A stretch of 64,000 bases of DNA from Pseudomonas oryzihabitans. Its GTDB lineage: Bacteria > Pseudomonadota > Gammaproteobacteria > Pseudomonadales > Pseudomonadaceae. A program made the position numbers and the translations under genes. The stretch is taken from the NCBI RefSeq assembly GCF_006384975.1, contig NZ_CP021645.1, forward strand, positions 2,942,001 to 3,006,000. The letters are read 5' to 3'. Of this stretch, positions 44,214 through 53,672 are shown piece after piece. Each line of letters begins with the position of its first letter. Position 1 is the first letter of the stretch. The notes under the pieces were generated by a model. That model was not told where the DNA came from. It did not search any database and was given only the letters and a program-made list of their open reading frames with translations.

Positions 44214-45226
44214 GGTTTGGGCTTGGCCAGGTCGCTGGCCAGGGCCTCGACGCCATCCACCACCCGCAGCGAGGGGTTGAGGGTCGGGGCGTCCACCACC
44301 AGCAGATGGTTCTCGCGCACCGCGCGCAATTCGCGGGTCAGAGGATCGCTGCGCAGGAAGGCCAGTTTCTTGTCCACGTCGTCGGCTGGGTACAGGCGGC
44401 GGTCCATGCGCGCCACCACGATATAGTCCGGGTCCAGGGCGGCGATGCGCTCCCAGCTCACCGCCGGCCACTCTTCGGCGCTGTCCACCACGTTGCGCAG
44501 CCCCAGGGCGCGCGCGATCCAGGCGGGCGCACCGAGGTTGCCGGCCACCCAGGGATCGCCTTCCAGGCGGGTACTGGAGAACCAGAACAGCACCGAACGT
44601 CCCTGCACCCCGGCAGCCTTGGCTTTCTCGCCAGCGGCGGCGATGCGCCGGTCCAAATCAGCCGCCAGGCGGTCGCCGGCCGGCTGCACATCCAGGATGG
44701 CCGCCAGCTCGTGCACCTCACGGGTCACCAGTTGCATGTCGAAGGGCGCGCTACGGCTGCCGTCGCTGTTGGAATCGGCGGTCACCGCCTTGCCCTCGCA
44801 GTCGCTGGGCGCCACGTAGGCGGCGATGCCCAGGTCGGCGAAGCGCGGGAAGTCGCCCACCTCGCCACCGGGACCGACGTGATAGGTGTACTGCGCCGCC
44901 ACCAGGTCCGGCCGGGTGCCGACCACGGCTTCGAAGCTGGGCGCGTTGTCGGCCAGGCGCGGGATGCCCTTGCCCTCTGCCTGCAGATTCGCGGGCAAGG
45001 CGCCGAACCAGACGCCAGTGCCCACCAGGCGCGGCCCCACGCCCAGGCTCAGGAGCAGCTCGGTGCTGGCCTGGCCGATACTGACCACGCGCTGCGGCGC
45101 GCGCTCGAAGACCAGGTCGCGACCACAGTTGTGGACGGTAAGCGGATAGTGGGTGGCGGCCTGAGCGGTGAAGGACGAAACGGACAGTGCCGCAGCGGCT
45201 AGCAGCGGCGAAAGACGGCGAAGCAT
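44210..45226 (-). CDS. Cobalamin-regulated ABC transporter substrate-binding protein (BtuF-like)
   Basis: A 338-residue class III periplasmic binding protein with signal peptide 1-23 (LAAAALSVSSFTAQA). Typical start THYPLTVHNCGRDLVFERAP and RVVSIGQASTELLLSLGVGP; C-terminal AIRENHLLV-type segment reads LRAVRENHLLVVDAPTLNPS. Sequence alone resembles Fe-siderophore binding proteins, but the cobalamin riboswitch in its leader argues for B12 or a precursor. First gene of the operon. Confidence 0.85.
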   Translation of the reverse strand: MLRRLSPLLAAAALSVSSFTAQAATHYPLTVHNCGRDLVFERAPQRVVSIGQASTELLLSLGVGPRLVGTGVWFGALPANLQAEGKGIPRLADNAPSFEAVVGTRPDLVAAQYTYHVGPGGEVGDFPRFADLGIAAYVAPSDCEGKAVTADSNSDGSRSAPFDMQLVTREVHELAAILDVQPAGDRLAADLDRRIAAAGEKAKAAGVQGRSVLFWFSSTRLEGDPWVAGNLGAPAWIARALGLRNVVDSAEEWPAVSWERIAALDPDYIVVARMDRRLYPADDVDKKLAFLRSDPLTRELRAVRENHLLVVDAPTLNPSLRVVDGVEALASDLAKPKP

Positions 45227-45264
45227 GGACTCTCCTTGGGATGACGCGTCCCTTGTGGATGATG

Positions 45265-45385
45265 GTTATCCCCTGGCAAGGTCTGGCTCATCTCCCGGAG
45301 GAGACTCACAGTGGCGCGACCGCGCCGGATTTGCACCGGCTTCCCGCCAGGGAACGTGAGGGGTCGCCGACGTTAGGCCAGCGGC
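45265..45385 (-). promoter_or_regulatory. Cobalamin riboswitch
   Basis: Read on the minus strand the 187-base leader between cobJ and the binding-protein gene contains the B12-aptamer core in order: GGCGGGAAGCCGGTGCAAAT then CCGGC, GCGCCACTGTGAGT, and the B12 box GAGCCAGACCTTGCCAGG, followed by GGATAACC. These are the most conserved cobalamin riboswitch segments. It would shut the ABC importer down when adenosylcobalamin is plentiful. Confidence 0.93.
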
Positions 45386-45413
45386 GACCAATCTTCAAGC
45401 ACTTGACGTTACT

Positions 45414-47084
45414 TTATAACAAATCCGGATCGTACCAGCGCGGCGTGTAGACCCATTCGCCGCCGTCGGCCCGAGGGAAACGCCTGGTATGGCTGGAGCC
45501 GAGGATCACCAGGGTGCGCGAATCCACCCTGTCGCTGCGCAGGGCGCCGAGGCTGGTGTATTCGAGACCGCCACCGGGCCGGCCGACGTCGCGGCCAAGG
45601 ATCACCGGGGTGGTCGCCGGGCGGCAGCTGCGCAGGACGTCCAGCGCCCGTTCCAGCTGGTGCGGACGGGCCTTGGAGATGGGGTTGTAGAAGGCCATGG
45701 CCAGGTCCGCCGCGGCGGCCTGGCGCAGGCGCTGCTCGATCACCGCCCAGGGCTTGAGGTTGTCGGACAGGGAGATCAGGCAGAAATCGTGGCCCAGGGG
45801 CGCACCCGCCAGGGCCGCGCTGGCCATGGCCGCGGTGATACCCGGCAGGATTTCCAGCTCCACCGCCGCCCAGCGCGGGTCATCGGCGCCTTCCAGCACC
45901 TCCAGCACCGCCGCGGCCATGGCGAAGACGCCCGGATCGCCGGACGACACCATGACCACCTGGCGACCGCTGGCGGCCAGTTCGAAGGCGTGGCGGGCGC
46001 GCTGCAGCTCTTCGCGGTTGTCGCTGGCATGGGCTAGTTGGTCGGGGCGCAGGGGGCCGGCCATCTTCACATAGGTGGCATAGCCGAGCACGTCCTGGGC
46101 CTGGTCCAGGGCGCGGCGCACCACCGGGGCCATGAGTTCGGCCGCACCGGGGCCGAGGCCTACCACGCTGAGACGACCGCGGCGCTGACCGATTCCATCG
46201 GCGTCCAGCGGCGTCGGGTGCAGATGCAGGGCGATGCCGCGCTCCTGGGCGCGGTCCACGGTCGCCCGGGCGAAATCCGGGGTGCCGGCAGCGACGAATC
46301 TCAGCGGCACATCCAGCGCCTGGCTCAGCTCGGCCAGGGCGGGCGCGGCCATGTCTTCCGCCCGCGCCAGGAGCACGGCCACCGCACCTGGCGCATAGCC
46401 GGTGCTGGCGAGCAATTCGCTGACGGCCGTCGCGCTGGCATCGGCGCGCACCGCCACCAGTACCGCGCGGGGATGGATCAGCAGGGTGTGGTCGTCGGCG
46501 CTGGCCAGTGGCGAGACCAGGATGCGCTGCCGCGCGGCGGGATCGCGGGCCAGGGGCACCTCGTCCAGCCAGGGCGCCTCGCCCTCGATGCGCACCGGCT
46601 CACCGGCCAGTAGATCGGCCACCCGGTGCTTGGCCACGTCAACGTCGGCCAGGGCATAGCCGACCGGCGGATCGAGCAGGCAGGTGCCGAATCTCAGTTC
46701 GCCGCTGGTGGTGATGGCCGGGGCCACGTCCAGCAACGTACCGAGCTGACGGGCCAGGCGATTGGCCCCAGCCAGGCCGCCCAGCAGCGGCACCACGGCG
46801 CTGCCGTCCTCGGCCACCGCCAGCACCGGCGGCTCGGCGGTCTTGTCGTCCAAGAGCGGCGCCAGGGTACGGATGACAATGCCGGCGGCGCATAGCACCA
46901 CCAGCGGGCGCTGTTGCCGATAGAGGTCGCGCAGATGGTCGCCGAAGGCGCTATAGCCCACATCGCCCTCGACCCGTCCGGCGAGGCCGTGCACCTGGCT
47001 ACTCGGCAAGCCGGCCTGCAGGCGGCGGGCGGTGGCCAGGGCACCGGGGCCGAGGATGACGATGGCCGGGCTCAACCCTTCCAT
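45414..47084 (-). CDS. cobJ: CbiG-CobJ fusion: cobalt-precorrin-5A hydrolase / precorrin-3B C17-methyltransferase
   Basis: Bifunctional 556-residue cobalamin-pathway protein. Residues 1 to about 285 are CbiG-like ([60 protein letters not shown]), and from about 290 the CobJ/CbiH tetrapyrrole methylase begins at [14 protein letters not shown], with [20 protein letters not shown] and [20 protein letters not shown]. The same fusion is known in P. aeruginosa. Its start overlaps the cobI end by 13 bases. Stop 28 bases before the riboswitch. Confidence 0.93.
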   Translation of the reverse strand: MEGLSPAIVILGPGALATARRLQAGLPSSQVHGLAGRVEGDVGYSAFGDHLRDLYRQQRPLVVLCAAGIVIRTLAPLLDDKTAEPPVLAVAEDGSAVVPLLGGLAGANRLARQLGTLLDVAPAITTSGELRFGTCLLDPPVGYALADVDVAKHRVADLLAGEPVRIEGEAPWLDEVPLARDPAARQRILVSPLASADDHTLLIHPRAVLVAVRADASATAVSELLASTGYAPGAVAVLLARAEDMAAPALAELSQALDVPLRFVAAGTPDFARATVDRAQERGIALHLHPTPLDADGIGQRRGRLSVVGLGPGAAELMAPVVRRALDQAQDVLGYATYVKMAGPLRPDQLAHASDNREELQRARHAFELAASGRQVVMVSSGDPGVFAMAAAVLEVLEGADDPRWAAVELEILPGITAAMASAALAGAPLGHDFCLISLSDNLKPWAVIEQRLRQAAAADLAMAFYNPISKARPHQLERALDVLRSCRPATTPVILGRDVGRPGGGLEYTSLGALRSDRVDSRTLVILGSSHTRRFPRADGGEWVYTPRWYDPDLL

Positions 47085-47812
47085 TTCACCCCCGGCACCA
47101 CCACCAGCGAGAAATACGGCGAGGCCATGGGCTCCACCTCGTCCAGCGGCACGATGCGCTGGTTGCTCATGGTGGCGCGCTCGATATAGCGGGCGCGCTC
47201 GTCCAGGCCCAGCTCGCGCAAGACTTGGCGCACCTTCTCGAAGTTACGGCCGAGCTTCATCACCACGGCGGCGTCGGCGCTGGCCAGGCGCGCCTTGAGT
47301 TCCTCGGCGGAGAGCACCCCGGAGAGCACCGTGAGGGTCTGGTTGCGATAGACCAGCGGCAGACCGAGCATGGCCACGCCACCGAGCATGGAGCAGACCC
47401 CCGGTACCACCTGGGCTTCGTAGCGCTCGGCCAGGCGGTCGTGCAGGTACATGTAGGAGCCGTAGAAGAAGGGATCGCCCTCGCAGATCACCGCCACGTC
47501 GCGGCCGGCATCCAGGTGGTCGGCCACCTGGGAGGCGGCGGTGTCGTAGAAATCGGCGATCACCGTCTCGTAGGAGAGCGGCGGCGCCAGCTTCTCGGTG
47601 GTCACCGGATAGACCAGCGGCAGGCGCTGCTGGCCGTCCAGCAGATAGCCCTCGATCACGCCATAGGCATTGCCGCCCTGGCCAACGTTGGCCTTGGCCT
47701 TGGCGACGAAATAGGCCACCACCGGCGCGCCCTGCAGCAGGCGCAGGGCCTTGAGGGTGATGAGTTCCGGATCGCCGGGGCCGACGCCCAGGCCGAGCAG
47801 GCGGCCGGCCAT
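47072..47812 (-). CDS. cobI: Precorrin-2 C20-methyltransferase
   Basis: SAM-dependent methylase that makes precorrin-3A. 246 residues of the tetrapyrrole methylase fold: [62 protein letters not shown] 47812 overlaps the cobH TGA by one base (TGATG) with GGAGGTGGAG ahead of it; a GTG one codon upstream is also possible. Third in cobG-H-I-J. Confidence 0.95.
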   Translation of the reverse strand: MAGRLLGLGVGPGDPELITLKALRLLQGAPVVAYFVAKAKANVGQGGNAYGVIEGYLLDGQQRLPLVYPVTTEKLAPPLSYETVIADFYDTAASQVADHLDAGRDVAVICEGDPFFYGSYMYLHDRLAERYEAQVVPGVCSMLGGVAMLGLPLVYRNQTLTVLSGVLSAEELKARLASADAAVVMKLGRNFEKVRQVLRELGLDERARYIERATMSNQRIVPLDEVEPMASPYFSLVVVPGVKWKG

Positions 47813-48438
47813 CACTCCACCTCCGTGGCCAGGGCGTTGACCGCGGCGGCGGCCATGGCACTGCCACCGCGGCGGCCGCGGACGATGACATAGGGCACGC
47901 CGCGGCTGTCGGCGGCCAGGGCGTCCTTGGACTCCATCGCCCCGACGAAGCCCACCGGCATGCCCAGGATCAGTGCCGGCTTGGGCGCGCCGGCGTCGAG
48001 CATCTCCAACAGGTAGAACAGCGCCGTGGGGGCATTGCCGATCACCACCACGCTGCCGGCCAGGTGCGGCCGCCAGCGCTCCAGGGCCACGGCGGAACGG
48101 GTATTGCCCCGCTCGATGGCCAGTTCCCGGATACCCTCGTCGTGCAGGGTGCAGATCACCTGGTTATTCGCCGGCAAGCGGGTGCGAGTGACACCCTCGG
48201 CGACCATGCGCGCATCGCAGAGGATGGGCGCACCGGCCGCCAGGGCCGCGCGACCGGCCGCGCCGGCGCCCGGGGAAAAGGCCAGGTCCTGGACCACGTC
48301 GACCATGCCGCAGGCGTGGATCACCCGGACGGCGAGCTTTTCCAGGTCGGCAGGGATGGCCGAGAGATCGGCCTCGGCGCGGATGGTGGCGAAGGATTGG
48401 CGATAGATCGCCTGGCCGTCGCGTTCGTACTCAAGCAT
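47812..48438 (-). CDS. cobH: Precorrin-8X methylmutase
   Basis: Converts precorrin-8X to hydrogenobyrinic acid by methyl migration from C11 to C12. 208 residues. Family blocks [20 protein letters not shown] (catalytic His), [34 protein letters not shown] and [21 protein letters not shown] 48438, inside the last codons of cobG (8-base overlap), gives the standard [16 protein letters not shown] start. Confidence 0.95.
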   Translation of the reverse strand: MLEYERDGQAIYRQSFATIRAEADLSAIPADLEKLAVRVIHACGMVDVVQDLAFSPGAGAAGRAALAAGAPILCDARMVAEGVTRTRLPANNQVICTLHDEGIRELAIERGNTRSAVALERWRPHLAGSVVVIGNAPTALFYLLEMLDAGAPKPALILGMPVGFVGAMESKDALAADSRGVPYVIVRGRRGGSAMAAAAVNALATEVE

Positions 48439-49717
48439 CACTAGGGCTCCGGGCCAGCCAGGCGGCGGCCTCGTCGAGAGAAAGGTGGATGGCGCGTCGC
48501 CGGCCCGGACCGGGCTGGGTGGCGTCGTGCACGAAGAGGTCATAGCGGCCGGGGGCCACGGCCAGCAGGGTATGGGGTGCCTGGCCAGCCAGGGCGCAAC
48601 TGCGCGGGCAACCGGAGAGATGCACCGCCACGCCGGCCGGTAGCCGCTCGGCCAGGCGCAGGGCATCGCCCTTGGTATCGGCCTGGCCCTTGGCGCAGCC
48701 CACGCTGCCGGTACAGGCGATCAGCCGGGCCAGGGGCGCGGCGGCGTCGGTGGTCAGGTCCAGGGCAGCCAGAGCGGCGAGCAGCTCGGGCGCCTGATCG
48801 ACAGATACATCCGGCAGCAACAGGCCCTGCCAGGGGGTGAGGTGCAATTCGCCGTTGCCCAGGCGCTCGGCCAGGTCGGCGCCTGCCGCCAACGTCGTGG
48901 CCGGCAGACGACCCAGGGCGGGCTGGGCACCGACCCAGCAGAGGCCAGGTTGCCGCTGAGGATGGCTACCGAGGCGGCCGGCGATTTCCGCTGGCGCGCG
49001 TGGGTGGCTCGGAGTCGGCAGCAGATCCAGACCGGCCAGCAGCTCCTCGACCGGATATTGCGCCAGCAGCTGTCTCATGCGGCTCTGCTCGGGACCGGCC
49101 AGGTCAAGGAAGCGATGCAGCAGGGTCGCCACCGTGGCTACCTCGCGACCCGCGGGGATCAGGCCCAGGGGCGCATCCGCAGGGGTACCGGCCAGGCCGA
49201 GCACGAAGCCCTCAGCGCGAGCCGACAGCCAGACATCATGGGGATGATCGAGCCGCGCCAGGGCCTCGCCGCCGTCCAGTTGCAGGGCGAACTTGGCCGA
49301 TAGCCCATGCAGTCGACGGTCGCCTTCCAGGAGGGCGAGCAGTTCGGCGGCCAGGGGACGGACGTCCTGCAGCTGCTGCGGATCGCGGCCGGCAGAGGGG
49401 CTGAGCAGCAGATTGCGCACGTCGTCGGCGGCGGGATCGGCCGGGCCCAGACCGGCAGCTTGCAGCGCAGCCACCAACGCGTCGGCCCCATCCTGGCGCA
49501 CGCCCCGCAGTTGTAGATTGGCTCTATTGGTCAGCTCCAGCACACCGGTCGCCCAGCGCTCGCTGGCGGCAGCGATGGCCCGCGCCTGGTCTGCCATGAG
49601 CCGACCGCCCGGCAACTTCACCCGGCACAGGCCGCCATCGCGCGCGGGCACGATGCGCAACAGGCCCGGACAGGCCGAAGGCCGCGGGACGATGGCGGAG
49701 GGAAGCGAAGGATTCAC
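48431..49717 (-). CDS. cobG: Precorrin-3B synthase
   Basis: Oxygen-dependent 4Fe-4S/sirohaem-reductase-like enzyme that contracts the ring in the aerobic B12 route. 428 residues. Two sulfite-reductase-type half domains; the cluster cysteines are C335, C341 (ACTGSVGCAKG) and C370, C374 (SGCPRSCA). Start is taken as GTG 49717 because residues from RPSACPGLLRIVPARDGGLC are family-conserved; no strong ribosome site is visible. Divergent from cobL with 97 bases between. Confidence 0.9.
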   Translation of the reverse strand: MNPSLPSAIVPRPSACPGLLRIVPARDGGLCRVKLPGGRLMADQARAIAAASERWATGVLELTNRANLQLRGVRQDGADALVAALQAAGLGPADPAADDVRNLLLSPSAGRDPQQLQDVRPLAAELLALLEGDRRLHGLSAKFALQLDGGEALARLDHPHDVWLSARAEGFVLGLAGTPADAPLGLIPAGREVATVATLLHRFLDLAGPEQSRMRQLLAQYPVEELLAGLDLLPTPSHPRAPAEIAGRLGSHPQRQPGLCWVGAQPALGRLPATTLAAGADLAERLGNGELHLTPWQGLLLPDVSVDQAPELLAALAALDLTTDAAAPLARLIACTGSVGCAKGQADTKGDALRLAERLPAGVAVHLSGCPRSCALAGQAPHTLLAVAPGRYDLFVHDATQPGPGRRRAIHLSLDEAAAWLARSPSDA

Positions 49718-49814
49718 GGCGGAAGGTCGGGCTGGACGGGAAAGACGCTATTATGCCCGCTTTGCCCGACCCCTTGAAAACGCCCGGTCGGCCGACGTTC
49801 GATGAGGTGTGTTC

Positions 49815-51017
49815 ATGATCCCCTGGCTGACCGTGGTGGGTATCGGCGAAGACGGCTACCCCGGCCTCGGCAAGCAGGCGCGCCGCGCCCTGCTGGAGGC
49901 AGGGGTCGTCATCGGCGGTCCGCGCCAGCTGGCGCTGCTGCCACCCTGCATTCGCGCCACTCGCGAGCCCTGGCCGCAGCCCTTCGCCCTGGCCCCGGTG
50001 CTGGACCGGCGCGGCACCCCGGTCTGCGTGCTGGCCAGCGGCGATCCCATGCTATTCGGCGTCGGCGCCAGCCTTGCGCGCCAGTTGTCGGCCGACGAGC
50101 TGCAGGTGCTGCCGGCGCCCTCCTCCTATTCTCTGGCCGCTGCCCGCCTGGGTTGGCCGCTGCAAGAGGTGGCGTTGCTGTCGGTGGTGGCCCGCCCCCT
50201 GGCCGGCGTGGTGCGCCACCTGCACCCCGGCGCACGGCTGCTGGTCTTGAGCAACGACGGTAGCAGTCCCGCTGCCCTGGCCGAGTTGCTGGTGGAGCAG
50301 GGCTTCGGCGCCAGCCAGCTGCAGGTGCTGGAGCACCTGGGCGGCCCGCTGGAAAGACGGATCGCTGGTCGTGCCCAGGACTGGTCGCTGGCCGAGGCGG
50401 CGGCGCTCAACCTGGTCGCCATCGAGGTCCTGAGCGAGACCGGTGCGGCGGGTCTGCCACTCACCGCCGGTCTGCCAGACAGTGCCTATCGCCACGACGG
50501 CCAGTTGACCAAGAGAGACGTGCGCGCCGTGACCCTGGCCCGTCTGGCGCCGCGCCCCGGCGAGTTGCTGTGGGACGTGGGCGCTGGCTGCGGCTCCATC
50601 GGTATCGAATGGGCGCGCAGCCATCCTAGTTGTCGGGTGCTGGCCATCGAAGCGGATCCCGGACGCCAGGCGCATATCCTCCACAACCGCGACCAGCTCG
50701 GCGCCCCGGCGCTGCAGCTGGTGGCCGGCCAGGCGCCGGAGGCCCTGGCCGGCCTGGCCATGCCAGATGCCATCTTCATCGGCGGCGGCCTCACCGCACC
50801 CGGCGTGCTGGACGCCTGCTGGGACGCCCTGAAGCCCGGCGGCCGCCTGGTCGCCAATGCCGTGACCCTGCAGACCGAGGCCGCCCTGGTGGCCTTCCGC
50901 GAACGCCACGGTGGCGACCTGACCCGCCTGCAGGTGGCTCAGGCGCAACCACTCGGCACCTTCGACACCTGGCGCGCAGCGCTGCCCATCACCTTGCTGG
51001 AGGTGGTGAAGTCGTGA
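49815..51017 (+). CDS. cobL: Precorrin-6Y C5,15-methyltransferase (decarboxylating)
   Basis: Two-domain methylase, 400 residues. The N-terminal CbiE-like domain starts [20 protein letters not shown] and includes [17 protein letters not shown]; the C-terminal CbiT-like SAM domain has [20 protein letters not shown] from about residue 252 and catalyses C15 methylation with decarboxylation. ATG 49815 is preceded by GAGG at 49804-49807; a GTG two codons earlier is less well spaced. The gene is separated from cobK by a 343-base repeat-filled gap. Confidence 0.93.
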   Translation: MIPWLTVVGIGEDGYPGLGKQARRALLEAGVVIGGPRQLALLPPCIRATREPWPQPFALAPVLDRRGTPVCVLASGDPMLFGVGASLARQLSADELQVLPAPSSYSLAAARLGWPLQEVALLSVVARPLAGVVRHLHPGARLLVLSNDGSSPAALAELLVEQGFGASQLQVLEHLGGPLERRIAGRAQDWSLAEAAALNLVAIEVLSETGAAGLPLTAGLPDSAYRHDGQLTKRDVRAVTLARLAPRPGELLWDVGAGCGSIGIEWARSHPSCRVLAIEADPGRQAHILHNRDQLGAPALQLVAGQAPEALAGLAMPDAIFIGGGLTAPGVLDACWDALKPGGRLVANAVTLQTEAALVAFRERHGGDLTRLQVAQAQPLGTFDTWRAALPITLLEVVKS

Positions 51018-51030
51018 GTGTTGGACGTGG

Positions 51031-51330
51031 CCCCCTCACCCCAACCCTCTCCCCGAGGGGAGAGGGGGTGGCTTGGTATGGCCCTTTAATCCGCGGCGGT
51101 AAGCAGCGCCTCGCCCCCTCACCCCAGCCCTCTCCCCGTAGGGGCGAGGGGGTCGTTCGGTGGTGGGTTGGAAGTCTGGCGTCCGGGCTAACGCCCACTC
51201 GTCTTTTTGAGCGAGCTGCAATGACCGGCGAGAACGCCGCCTGCGAGACCAAGACGCCTGCTCCGCAGCTCAATCCCAGGCACCGGCTTTGCTCCCCTCT
51301 CCCCCTGGGAGAGGGGCCGGGGGTGAGGGT
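51031..51330. repeat. Three CCCTCACCCC-type REP palindromes between cobL and cobK
   Basis: Copies at about 51031-51070, 51112-51153 and 51291-51330. Each is a GC-rich inverted repeat such as CCCTCTCCCCGAGGGGAGAG flanked by CTCACCCC(A/G), the third inverted relative to the first two. They fill most of the 51018-51360 gap; no gene is recognisable there. In P. aeruginosa the cbiD gene occupies this place. Confidence 0.88.
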
Positions 51331-51360
51331 ACACGCCCACAGCATCGTCGGAGCAACCCC

Positions 51361-52083
51361 ATGAAGATCCTCCTGCTCGGCGGCACCACCGAAGCCCTGG
51401 CCATCGCCCGTCGACTACCGGCGGATGCCCTCTACAGCCTCGCCGGCCTCGGCCGGGTGCCCCAGGATCTGCCCTGCCAGGTAAGGGTTGGCGGCTACGG
51501 TGGCGCCGCAGGCCTGGCCGCCTTTCTCCGTACGGAAGGCATCGAGCTGCTGCTGGACGCCACCCACCCCTATGCAGCGCAGATCAGCCATAACGCCGCC
51601 CAGGCGGCGACCAGTGCCGGCATCCCCTGCTGGGCCCTGCGCCGCCCCGGTTGGCAAGCAGGCTCGGAAGACGACTGGCGCGAGGTGGCCGACTGGGCCG
51701 AACTCCGGATGGCGCTGGCACCCTTCGCCCGCCCCTTCTTCACCCTCGGTCGCGAACCCCTGGAACACCTGGCAGAGATCCCGGCCCACCAGTTCTGGAC
51801 CCTGCGCCTGCTCGATGCCTATCCCGGCAACGAACGAGCGCGGATCATCGCCGACCGCGGCCCCTTCGCCCTGGACGCCGAGCGCACCCTGTTCGCCCAG
51901 GGCAACTTCGATGTGCTGATCAGCAAGAACAGCGGCAGCGCCGCCACCCAGCCCAAGTTGCAAGTGGCCCGCGAGCGCGGCCTGCCGGTGCTGATCCTGC
52001 GGCGCCCCGCCCTGCCCGCCGTCGACCGCGAATTCGCCAGCGTCGCCGAGCTGCTCGCCGCCCTCGCCGAGGAAATCCCATGA
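51361..52083 (+). CDS. cobK: Precorrin-6A reductase
   Basis: NADPH-dependent reductase of the macrocycle, 240 residues. Conserved: ILLLGGTTEALAIARRLP at the N-terminus, LLDATHPYAAQISHNAAQA, ISKNSGSAATQPKLQVARER and LPVLILRRPALP. ATG 51361 opens after the repeat cluster. Its TGA overlaps the cobM ATG by 4 bases. Confidence 0.95.
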   Translation: MKILLLGGTTEALAIARRLPADALYSLAGLGRVPQDLPCQVRVGGYGGAAGLAAFLRTEGIELLLDATHPYAAQISHNAAQAATSAGIPCWALRRPGWQAGSEDDWREVADWAELRMALAPFARPFFTLGREPLEHLAEIPAHQFWTLRLLDAYPGNERARIIADRGPFALDAERTLFAQGNFDVLISKNSGSAATQPKLQVARERGLPVLILRRPALPAVDREFASVAELLAALAEEIP

Positions 52084-52811
52084 CCGTCCACTTCATCGGC
52101 GCCGGCCCTGGCGATCCCGACCTCATCACCGTCAAGGGCCAGCGACTGATCCGTCAGTGCCCGGTGATCCTCTATGCCGGCTCCCTGGTGCCGCCAGCGG
52201 TGTTGGAAGGCCATAGCGCCGAGACGGTGATCGACACCGCCCACCTGGATCTCGACGCCATCGTCGGCCACCTGGCCGCCGCCCATGCCCGCGGCAAAGA
52301 CGTGGCACGAGTGCACTCCGGCGATCCCTCACTGTACGGCGCCATCGGCGAGCAGATCCGCCGCCTGCAGGCGCTGGGCATTCCCTACGAGATCGTCCCC
52401 GGCGTGACCGCCACCGCCGCCTGCGCCGCCCTGCTCGGCTGCGAGCTGACCCTGCCCGGTGTCAGCCAGACGGTGATCCTGACCCGCTATGCCAGCCGCA
52501 CCGTCATGCCGGAGGGCGAAGCGCTGGCTGATCTGGCCCGGCACCGCGCCACCCTGGCCATCCACCTGGGCGTGGGCCAGTTGGAGCGCATCGTCGCCGA
52601 CCTGCTACCGCACTACGGTCCCGCCTGCCCGGTGGCCATCGTCCACCGCGCCAGTTGGCCGGACCAGGACAGTGTCCAGGGCACCCTGGCCGACATCGTC
52701 GAACGGGCCCGCGACAAGGACTTCCGCCGCACCGCGCTGATCCTGGTCGGCGAGGTGCTGGCGCCAGGGGATTTCAGCGATTCCAAGCTTTATCGGCAGG
52801 GGCCGGGCTAA
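52080..52811 (+). CDS. cobM: Precorrin-4 C11-methyltransferase
   Basis: Tetrapyrrole methylase that makes precorrin-5. 243 residues; signatures VHFIGAGPGDPDLITVKGQR, VILYAGSLVPPAVLEGHSAE, VHSGDPSLYGAIGEQIRRL and VPGVTATAACAALLGCELTL. Start overlaps the cobK stop (ATGA), so translation is coupled. In P. aeruginosa cobM lies elsewhere; here it joins cobL-cobK. Confidence 0.95.
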   Translation: MTVHFIGAGPGDPDLITVKGQRLIRQCPVILYAGSLVPPAVLEGHSAETVIDTAHLDLDAIVGHLAAAHARGKDVARVHSGDPSLYGAIGEQIRRLQALGIPYEIVPGVTATAACAALLGCELTLPGVSQTVILTRYASRTVMPEGEALADLARHRATLAIHLGVGQLERIVADLLPHYGPACPVAIVHRASWPDQDSVQGTLADIVERARDKDFRRTALILVGEVLAPGDFSDSKLYRQGPG

Positions 52812-52815
52812 CCCC

Positions 52816-52911
52816 CGTAGGTTGAGCTGAGGCGGCCTTATCGCCGAAGCCCAACACACTCAAGGCTCGACGCAGCACCGTTGGGCTTCGCTGCGCTCAA
52901 CCCAACCTACG
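52816..52911. repeat. Inverted-repeat element after cobM
   Basis: CGTAGGTTGAGCTGAGG (52816) and its partner ending CTCAACCCAACCTACG (52896-52911), with an inner pair GAAGCCCAAC / GTTGGGCTTC. Same family as the outer arms at 11097-11136 and 11861-11899 and the cluster at 29351-29411. It lies between convergent cobM and deoC and could act as a bidirectional transcript end. Confidence 0.85.
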
Positions 52912-52922
52912 TCACCCTTGCA

Positions 52923-53600
52923 TCAATACCCCGCTCCACCCTCGCCACCACTGACGATGGCCACCCCCGAACTGGTCCCCAACCGAGTCGCGCCGGCCGC
53001 CAGCATGGCCAGGGCGGTGGCGCGGTCGCGGACCCCGCCGGAGGCCTTGACGCCCATCTCCGGGCCCACCTCTTCGCGCATCAGCCGGACGTCCTCCAGG
53101 GTCGCGCCGCCGTGGCCGAATCCGGTGGAGGTCTTGACGAAGGCCACCCCAAGGTCACGACAGATCCGGCAGGCCTGGCGCTTCTGGGTCTCGTCGAGCA
53201 GGCCGGTCTCCAGGATCACCTTGAGCGGCACCGTGCCGCAGGCGGCCAACACCGCGGCGATGTCGGCGGACACCTCGTCCAGCAGCCCATCCTTGAGCCA
53301 GCCGATGTTGAGCACCATGTCGATCTCCCCCGCTCCAGCGGCGATGGCGCGCTCGGCCTCGAAGGCCTTGGCCGCGCTCAAGCCGGCGCCCAGCGGAAAG
53401 CCCACCACCGCGCAGACCTTGACCGGGCTGCCAGCCAGTTGCGCCGCCGCATAGGGGACCTGAGCTGAATTCACGCACACCGAATAGAAGCCGTGGGTCA
53501 TGGCCTCCGCGCACAGCTGGGCGATACGCGCGCGACTGGCGTCGGCGGCGAGCAGGGTGTGATCGATATGGGCTGCGAGCGAAGGGGCATCGGGCTGCAT
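52923..53600 (-). CDS. deoC: Deoxyribose-phosphate aldolase
   Basis: Class I aldolase that splits 2-deoxyribose 5-phosphate into acetaldehyde and glyceraldehyde 3-phosphate. 225 residues, (beta/alpha)8 barrel of the short DeoC type. The Schiff-base lysine is K156 in [11 protein letters not shown], with D94 in EIDMVLNIG and the second lysine in [14 protein letters not shown] 53600 has GGAGG eight bases upstream. No other nucleoside-catabolism gene is adjacent. It lies behind DUF3100 with a strong hairpin between, so its promoter is not obvious. Confidence 0.95.
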   Translation of the reverse strand: MQPDAPSLAAHIDHTLLAADASRARIAQLCAEAMTHGFYSVCVNSAQVPYAAAQLAGSPVKVCAVVGFPLGAGLSAAKAFEAERAIAAGAGEIDMVLNIGWLKDGLLDEVSADIAAVLAACGTVPLKVILETGLLDETQKRQACRICRDLGVAFVKTSTGFGHGGATLEDVRLMREEVGPEMGVKASGGVRDRATALAMLAAGATRLGTSSGVAIVSGGEGGAGY

Positions 53601-53636
53601 GGAAACCTCCAGGGACAGGAGGCTGCAGTATGAACC

Positions 53637-53665
53637 CCGCCCCCGGTCACGGCGACCGGGGGCGG
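53637..53665 (-). terminator. Strong hairpin between the DUF3100 gene and deoC
   Basis: Perfect 12-bp stem CCGCCCCCGGTC (53637-53648) / GACCGGGGGCGG (53654-53665), 5-base loop, beginning 8 bases past the DUF3100 stop and ending 37 bases before the deoC start. No T-run; likely terminator or attenuator. Confidence 0.65.
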
Positions 53666-53672
53666 CCTATCC

